Shown: one piece after another, positions 61,000 through 64,000 of the stretch
Position numbering within the stretch: the stretch's first letter is position 1
Layout of the letters: the number at the start of each line of letters is the position of its first letter
NCBI GenBank assembly: GCA_008107755.1
Contig: VIRH01000109.1
Coordinates: 62,001-126,000, forward strand
DNA from: Rhodobacterales bacterium
GTDB taxonomy: Bacteria; Pseudomonadota; Alphaproteobacteria; Rhizobiales; Stappiaceae
Length of the DNA: 64,000 nucleotides
Direction: 5' to 3'
Made by a program: the position numbers and the translations under genes
The notes under the pieces: generated by a model
Told to the model about the DNA's origin: nothing
Seen by the model: the letters and a program-made list of their open reading frames with translations, nothing else
Databases searched by the model: none

Positions 61000-62244
61000 T
61001 TACCCTTGCTTGTTCTTGTTGTAGACATCGAAGATGACGGCAGCGAGCAGGACGAGGCCCTTGATCATCTGCTGATAGTCGATCCCGATCCCCATGATGG
61101 ACATGCCGTTGTTGAGAACGCCCATCAGGAACGCACCGACCACGGCACCGATGATCGTTCCGACACCGCCGGACATGGACGCGCCACCGATGAACACCGC
61201 CGCGATGACATCGAGTTCAAGAGCGAAACCGGCCTTGGGCGTCGCCGTGTTGAGACGTGCAGCGAACACGAGACCCGCAGCGGCGGCCAGCACCCCCATG
61301 TTGGTGAAGGCGAGGAATGTCAGCCGCTCGGTCTTGATACCGGAGAGCTTTGCAGCCTTCTGATTGCCGCCGAGCGCATAGATCCGGCGACCGATGGTCG
61401 TCGTCTCGGTGATGAAGGCGTAGATAACCGTCAGGACACCCATGGTGATCAGCACATTGGGCAGGCCGCGGAAGAGCGACAGCTTGTACATCACGAAGAT
61501 CAGCGCGGCAGCGATGATGACGTTCCGGGCAATGAAGAAGCTCGTGGGCTCGTCCTCGATGCCGTAAGCCCGGTTCTGCGCGCGCTGGCGCAGGCCAAGC
61601 CAGACAACCAGCCCGGCGGCCAGCAGGCCGGTGCCGAGCGCCAGGACATTGACCTGGCGTGCGCCGAAGATCTCCGCCAGCCCCTGCCCCAGCCCGGCCG
61701 GGAAGATGTCGGGCACGAAGCCGTTGGCGAGCACCTGAAAATCCCGCGGGAACGGGCCGACCGACTGGCCTTCAAGCAGCCACAGCGACAGGCCGCGGAA
61801 CACAAGCATGCCGGCCAGAGTGACGATGAAGGAGGGAATGCGCCAATAGGCGACCCAGTAACCCTGAGCGGCACCGATCAGGCCGCCGACGAACAGGCAG
61901 GCGATGATGGTCACGAGCACCGACTGGTCGTAATTCACGATCATCACCGCCGCCAGTGCGCCGATGAAGCCCATGACCGACCCGACCGAGAGGTCTATGT
62001 TGCCCGACACGATGACGATGAGCATGCCCAGCGCCATGATGATGATGTAGGAGTTCTGCAGGAGCAGGTTGGTGATGTTGACGGCGCGCAGCAGCGTGCC
62101 GTCGGTGACGATCTGGAAGAAGATCATCACTGCGATCAACGCAAACAGGAGGCCGTATTGCCGCAAGTGCGAGGACAGATACTCGCCAATGCCCTTGGTT
62201 CTTACCTCCGGCTTTGTTTGGGTATCGCTTTGTGCCAGTTCCAT
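61000..62244 (-). CDS. gguB: Sugar ABC transporter permease GguB
   Basis: A 414-residue permease, longer than RbsC (about 320) as usual for the XylH/GguB type. The diagnostic block is MALGMLIVIVSGNIDLSVGSVMGFIGAL, and LELDVIAAVFIGGASMSGGVGTIIGAVVGAF is the C-terminal one. It starts MELAQSDTQTKPEV at 62244 and follows gguA after 13 bp. Confidence 0.92.
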   Translation of the reverse strand: MELAQSDTQTKPEVRTKGIGEYLSSHLRQYGLLFALIAVMIFFQIVTDGTLLRAVNITNLLLQNSYIIIMALGMLIVIVSGNIDLSVGSVMGFIGALAAVMIVNYDQSVLVTIIACLFVGGLIGAAQGYWVAYWRIPSFIVTLAGMLVFRGLSLWLLEGQSVGPFPRDFQVLANGFVPDIFPAGLGQGLAEIFGARQVNVLALGTGLLAAGLVVWLGLRQRAQNRAYGIEDEPTSFFIARNVIIAAALIFVMYKLSLFRGLPNVLITMGVLTVIYAFITETTTIGRRIYALGGNQKAAKLSGIKTERLTFLAFTNMGVLAAAAGLVFAARLNTATPKAGFALELDVIAAVFIGGASMSGGVGTIIGAVVGAFLMGVLNNGMSIMGIGIDYQQMIKGLVLLAAVIFDVYNKNKQG

Positions 62245-62257
62245 CGGTAATGCTCTT

Positions 62258-63772
62258 TCACTCGTTGACAATGAGCGACATGATGCGCTCCTGGCTCGCT
62301 TCGGCGGCACTGAGCTCACCGACGAGCGCTCCCTCGTTCATGACGTAGATCCGGTCACACATGCCGAGGAGTTCCGGCATTTCCGACGAGATCATGACAA
62401 CGCCTTTGCCCTGGTCGGCGAGGTCGTTGATGATGGTGTAGATTTCGTATTTGGCGCCGACATCGATGCCGCGGGTCGGCTCGTCCAGGATCAGCACCTC
62501 GGGCGCGGTGAACAGCCATTTGGCCAGAACAACCTTCTGCTGATTGCCCCCGGACAGGTTGACCGTCTTCTGGAAGACCGAGGGCGTGCGGATGGCCAGC
62601 GCCTCGCGGTATTTCTCCGCGACCTTTGTTTCCTCGTTCTTCTTCAGGATCGTGCCTGATGAAACGCCCTCGAGATTTGCCAGCGTCGTGTTGAAGCGGA
62701 TGGTCTCGTCAAGGACGAGCCCCAGGGCCTTGCGGTCTTCGGTGACATAGGAAATGCCTGCGTCGATCGCCCGATCGACCGTGCCCAGATCCACTTCCTT
62801 GCCGTGAAGCCTGGCCGTGCCGGAGATGTTGCGACCGTAGGAACGGCCGAAGATCGACATGGCGAGTTCCGTCCGGCCGGACCCCATCAAACCCGCGATG
62901 CCGACCACCTCGCCGGCGCGCACGTTAAAGGAAGCGTTGCGAATGATCTGTCGCTCGGCATGTTCGGGATGCCAGACGTTCCAGTTCTCGATCTCGAACA
63001 GCGTTTTGCCTGGAGAACGCTTATGCTCGGGGAATCGATGTGTCATGTCCCGGCCGACCATGTCGCGCACGATATCGTCTTCACTGAGGCCGGCCTTGGC
63101 ATCAAGTTTTGAAACCGTCGAGCCGTCGCGGATGACGGTGACGCTGTCGGCGACGTAGCGGACCTCGTTCAGCTTGTGCGAGATGATGATGCTGGTGACG
63201 CCCTGCGCCTTCAGCTCCAGCATCAGGTCGAGCAGCTTGCGGCTGTCGTTTTCCTGAAGAGCGGCTGTCGGCTCGTCCAGGATCAACAGCTTGACGTCCT
63301 TCGACAGTGCCTTGGCGATCTCGACGAGCTGCTGCTTGCCGACGCCGATATTGTCGACCTTGGTCGTCGGCGGTTCGACAAGGCCGACCTTGGCGAGAAG
63401 CTCTTCGGTGCGCTGGTTGGTTCTGCGCCAGTCGATGACGCCCTTGCTGGCGCATTCGTTGCCGAGGAAGATATTCTCCGCAATCGACAATTGCGGCACC
63501 AGCGCGAGTTCCTGGTGGATGATGATGATGCCGTGGCGCTCGCTGTCGCTGATGCCGGAGAACCGGGCCGGCGTGCCGTCGAAGACGATCTCGCCATCAT
63601 AATGCCCGTGCGGATAGACGCCGGACAGGATCTTCATCAGCGTGGACTTGCCCGCGCCATTTTCACCGACAACTGCGTGAATCTCGCCCTTCCGGACTTC
63701 AAGATTGACCTTGTCCAGAGCCTTCACGCCAGGGAATGTCTTGGTGATATTCTGCATGGAAAGGAGTGCCAT
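62258..63772 (-). CDS. gguA: Sugar ABC transporter ATPase GguA
   Basis: A tandem ABC ATPase of 504 residues. Domain 1: GENGAGKSTLMKILSGVYPHG, VGKQQLVEIAKALS, DEPTAALQEND. Domain 2: GLMGSGRTELAMSIFG, LSGGNQQKVVLAKWLF, DEPTRGIDVGAKYEIY. The start at 63772 has AAGGAG upstream; the frame is open 61 codons more. It is the XylG/MmsA-type partner of ChvE, importing arabinose, galactose, glucose or xylose. Confidence 0.92.
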   Translation of the reverse strand: MALLSMQNITKTFPGVKALDKVNLEVRKGEIHAVVGENGAGKSTLMKILSGVYPHGHYDGEIVFDGTPARFSGISDSERHGIIIIHQELALVPQLSIAENIFLGNECASKGVIDWRRTNQRTEELLAKVGLVEPPTTKVDNIGVGKQQLVEIAKALSKDVKLLILDEPTAALQENDSRKLLDLMLELKAQGVTSIIISHKLNEVRYVADSVTVIRDGSTVSKLDAKAGLSEDDIVRDMVGRDMTHRFPEHKRSPGKTLFEIENWNVWHPEHAERQIIRNASFNVRAGEVVGIAGLMGSGRTELAMSIFGRSYGRNISGTARLHGKEVDLGTVDRAIDAGISYVTEDRKALGLVLDETIRFNTTLANLEGVSSGTILKKNEETKVAEKYREALAIRTPSVFQKTVNLSGGNQQKVVLAKWLFTAPEVLILDEPTRGIDVGAKYEIYTIINDLADQGKGVVMISSEMPELLGMCDRIYVMNEGALVGELSAAEASQERIMSLIVNE

Positions 63773-63802
63773 AGACCCCGTTCTCCAAATTCCGAGGAAA
63801 GG

Positions 63803-63833
63803 CCCGCCCGCAGACCAAAGGGCTGCAGGCGGG
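63803..63833 (-). other. Hairpin between chvE and gguA
   Basis: An 11-bp stem with one mismatch, CCCGCCCGCAG (63803-63813) and CTGCAGGCGGG (63823-63833), in the 118-bp gap between chvE and gguA. Same placement as the hairpins after the other two sugar-binding-protein genes. Confidence 0.6.
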
Positions 63834-63890
63834 AAGTCGGGATCGCGCGAAGTCGTGGGATCGCGACCCCAGGTGACATCAGGATCTTGC

Positions 63891-64000
63891 TTACTTGATC
63901 TGGTCTTCGGTGTAGTAACCGCTGCCGACCAGGATCTCTTCCCAATTGTCTGCATTCACCGATACCGGCTCCAGCAGATAGGACGGCACGACCTTGACGC
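63891..64000 (-). CDS. chvE: Sugar-binding protein ChvE (3' end only)
   Basis: The last ~36 codons of a periplasmic sugar-binding protein, VKVVPSYLLEPVSVNADNW followed by EEILVGSGYYTEDQIK and TAA. This matches the C-terminus of the ChvE/GguABC type, which ends in a GYYTEDQ(L/I)K block. ChvE binds arabinose, galactose, glucose and related aldoses, and in Agrobacterium also presents sugars to VirA. The rest lies beyond the right edge. Confidence 0.88.
   Translation of the reverse strand, partial: VKVVPSYLLEPVSVNADNWEEILVGSGYYTEDQIK

Overview
The window is GC-rich chromosomal DNA of an alphaproteobacterium, most like the Stappiaceae (Roseibium/Labrenzia) or nearby Hyphomicrobiales. This assignment is an inference from gene content: a ChvE/GguABC-type sugar importer fused to a non-phosphorylative pentose/galactose oxidation operon, a BA14K-family envelope protein, a DUF2585 (UPF0314) membrane protein, a DUF3141 PhaC-like hydrolase next to FabI, MinCDE, and Hyphomicrobiales-style palindromic intergenic repeats. 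I saw no rRNA, tRNA, CRISPR array, prophage or insertion sequence.

Layout. 1-8.3 kb: the 5' part of an OppA-type peptide-binding protein, a BA14K protein, the ABC-F ATPase Uup, a flavodoxin-reductase-like FAD enzyme, a GNAT acetyltransferase with its XRE-cupin regulator, a KAS II (FabF-like) synthase, a MarR regulator and a divergent HdeD protein. 8.3-14.6 kb: an anti-sigma/ECF sigma pair, a DUF4394 secreted protein, the RsuA and RsmC rRNA modification enzymes, and a GDYXXLXY/DUF2157 membrane pair. 14.9-17.6 kb: an NitT/TauT-type ABC importer of unknown substrate. 17.7-29 kb: DUF3141-FabI, an MFS exporter, a methyltransferase, a 48-residue ORF divergent from a LysR regulator, a serine hydrolase, a secreted alpha/beta hydrolase, an orphan ParA ATPase and a DMT transporter. 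29.3-33 kb: a 3' remnant of phnE beside a response-regulator gene that carries a frameshift, followed by a hybrid histidine kinase. 33-41 kb: a small HTH protein, minCDE, a CHASE4-GGDEF protein, an HD-domain protein, PrfC and DUF2585.

41-64 kb is a sugar-acquisition island with three complete or nearly complete CUT2-type ABC importers. The first (LacI regulator, ATPase, permease, binding protein, TIM-barrel isomerase, Gfo/Idh/MocA dehydrogenase) has three evenly phased LacI-type operators in its divergent promoter. The second is YtfQ-YtfR-YtfT-YjfF (galactofuranose type) with an overlapping FadR-type GntR regulator. The third, on the opposite strand, is ChvE-GguA-GguB-GguC followed by an arabonate/galactonate-type dehydratase, a galactose/arabinose 1-dehydrogenase and a ketoglutaric semialdehyde dehydrogenase. 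Together these would import L-arabinose or D-galactose and oxidise it toward 2-oxoglutarate. The expected 2-keto-3-deoxy-pentonate dehydratase is not present as a classical DHDPS-type gene; GguC (FAH superfamily) sits where it should be.

Between importers two and three lies about 1.3 kb of repeats: the last ~75 nt of the GntR gene and its downstream flank are present three times in tandem, each unit carrying nested palindromic repeats. Strong hairpins follow each of the three sugar-binding-protein genes.
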